Origin: Verrucomicrobiaceae bacterium
GTDB taxonomy: Bacteria > Verrucomicrobiota > Verrucomicrobiia > Verrucomicrobiales > Verrucomicrobiaceae
Assembly: GCA_947466075.1 (NCBI GenBank)
Contig: CANIBP010000014.1
Location: forward strand, 38,354 to 102,353
DNA: 64,000 nucleotides
Reading direction: 5' to 3'
In this document: positions 63,118-64,000 of the stretch, one piece after another
How positions within the stretch are numbered: the stretch's first letter is position 1
Layout of the letters: each line of letters opens with the position of its first letter
Position numbers and translations under genes: made by a program
The notes under the pieces: generated by a model
Seen by the model: only the letters and a program-made list of their open reading frames with translations
What the model was told of the DNA's origin: nothing
Databases searched by the model: none

Positions 63118-63681
63118 ATGTCTGAGAAGCGCAAAATACTAATGCCGGAAGCCCCTCCAGATTGGAAGGCAACGACGATAAGTGACAGTGCCAAAAAAAG
63201 TGGTGCAGATGCTCCCACACAGTCATTTTCAACAAAGCCAGCTACAAAATCAATACCACCGCCGCTGCCGAAGTCGCAAAACGATAAAAATGCGAATAAT
63301 AAGCCACCAGAAAGCCTCGTCTCAGTACCACCGCCGTTACCCTCAGCAACTCCAAGCAGAGAAAACAAAAGTATTCCGCCGGAGTTGTTGGACGTTACGA
63401 ACCGAGAGTTCACCGTAAAGATGGGCGGTTTTTTCTTTGGTGATAAGTACCGGCTCACTGTGAAGGACTCCACACTCTCCTTTGTAAATCTCAAGAGTGG
63501 ATTTGAAATCACTTTCGACCCTGCCAATGAGTTTCATGATTTTACGCTTAGGAATCCTTGGACCTCAGGCTCTGATGAGCATGTTATAATTGAAACAAAA
63601 AAGCGTGAGCGATTTGCTTTCACAATTCCTGTTAAGGCATGGCCGACGCTTCGGGATTGGTGGAAACGAATGAAGCCGTAA
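63118..63681 (+). CDS. Proline-rich protein with C-terminal PH-like domain, hypothetical
   Basis: 187 residues. The N-terminal half is disordered and holds two PPPLP motifs (SIPPPLPKSQ, SVPPPLPSAT), possible ligands for the GYF-like domain encoded at the start of the operon. The C-terminal 95 residues (EFTVKMGGFFFGDKYRLTV to WPTLRDWW) are beta-rich with a final helix, like a bacterial PH domain. Last gene of the unit, starting 9 bases after the Clp gene. No terminator is evident in the 240 bases after it, which otherwise hold only possible IS end sequence. Confidence 0.65.
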   Translation: MSEKRKILMPEAPPDWKATTISDSAKKSGADAPTQSFSTKPATKSIPPPLPKSQNDKNANNKPPESLVSVPPPLPSATPSRENKSIPPELLDVTNREFTVKMGGFFFGDKYRLTVKDSTLSFVNLKSGFEITFDPANEFHDFTLRNPWTSGSDEHVIIETKKRERFAFTIPVKAWPTLRDWWKRMKP

Positions 63682-63925
63682 CATTATCGCGCTATAAGCT
63701 CTTCAGTGCTGCATTATAACGACAAGTAGGAATACACAGAACACGAAGTTGGCGTGGCCTAAAATTTGGAGTTCGATCAGTACCGATTCCGTGAAGCGCA
63801 AAATAACTAGGGCGAAGCTCCGCCACCTCTTGAAGGTGACGGAGCCATGAGTGTAAACGTCATGGTAACGACCGTGGGATCGAGCTTGGAACGGGGTGCG
63901 TGGGGTAGCAGGGATGTCCCACGTT

Positions 63926-64000
63926 ATGGACAACCAACTCACGATTTTGAAACGGGACGCACGCGGCCGTGTGCGCAGCACGGCTGAGGCGCGGGCGGAA
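63926..64000 (+). CDS. Start of an IS66-type transposase accessory gene (partial)
   Basis: Open from ATG 63926 to the window end, 25 codons: MDNQLTILKRDARGRVRSTA and onward. The RD.RGR.R(T/S) opening is the way helix-turn-helix accessory proteins of IS66-like elements of this phylum usually begin. GTAA-starting sequence at about 63865, or the one at 63853, could be the terminal repeat of the element. The rest lies outside the window. Confidence 0.45.
   Translation, partial: MDNQLTILKRDARGRVRSTAEARAE

Noticed and set aside
63851-63859. GTGTAAACG matches the anticodon-loop part of tRNA-Val (49390-49398) and might be the far attachment site of the island.
   Set aside because: Only 9 bases match and neither flank continues like tRNA sequence. 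A real attR would be followed by the displaced tRNA half.
63703-63981. A 92-codon frame on the minus strand at the right edge.
   Set aside because: No family, unusual residues, and it opposes the more convincing IS66-type start at 63926.

Overview
ORGANISM. The window looks like a chromosomal piece of a Verrucomicrobiota bacterium, probably Prosthecobacter/Verrucomicrobiaceae-like. This is inferred from family content: DUF1501 and DUF1549/DUF1553 proteins, a Planctomycete-type cytochrome/WD40 protein, secreted Gfo/Idh/MocA and sugar-active proteins, a fused SecDF and a GxxExxY protein. Most genes are GC-rich, and few have a Shine-Dalgarno sequence. At a number of genes a -35/-10 pair sits so close to the start codon that the mRNA would be leaderless.

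LAYOUT. 1-5.6 kb: 3' end of an adenylate-forming ligase, a urea-transporter-like membrane protein split by TPRs, then secreted hydrolases and a PQQ propeller. 5.6-6.2 kb: a GxxExxY gene bracketed by related inverted repeats. 6.2-20.8 kb: housekeeping genes (ssb, a Xer recombinase, psd, folP, a PHP phosphatase, a gph-like phosphatase, an L,D-transpeptidase, secDF-yajC-tgt, ychF) with an unusual RG-rich/acidic protein between them. 21-33 kb: a secreted catabolic block (DUF1501, DUF1549/1553, cytochrome-WD40, Gfo/Idh/MocA, GH99-like protein, class C serine hydrolase), interrupted by a DUF433/DUF5615 toxin-antitoxin pair. 33-46 kb: ridA, miaB, an FHA-cyclase, dnaE, a sanA-like gene, an rlmB-like gene, an intradiol dioxygenase, MazG-like, rsmH and a VapBC-like pair. 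46-49.3 kb: a large LamG/glycosidase-like secreted protein, then tRNA-Val.

ACCESSORY REGION. From 49.5 kb to the window end the sequence is lower in GC and has the look of an integrated island. A tyrosine recombinase with an atypical active site lies beside tRNA-Val. It is followed by a duplicated hairpin/direct-repeat module, a Cys-rich protein, a frameshifted gene remnant, a TPR protein and a sigma-70-family factor. A strong promoter then precedes eight tightly packed genes: GYF/coiled-coil membrane protein, Ser/Thr kinase, J-like/PH-like protein, GrpE-like protein, elongated Hsp70, small membrane protein, Hsp100 (Clp) ATPase and a proline-rich PH-like protein. The last 75 bases begin a transposase-type accessory gene.

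HOW IT MAY WORK. The operon contains a complete set of candidate parts for an Hsp70-Hsp100 remodelling machine (J-like partner, nucleotide-exchange-like partner, Hsp70, unfoldase) tied to a membrane sensor, a kinase and perhaps its own sigma factor. This is the most likely undescribed system in the window. Function is inferred from domains and gene order only.
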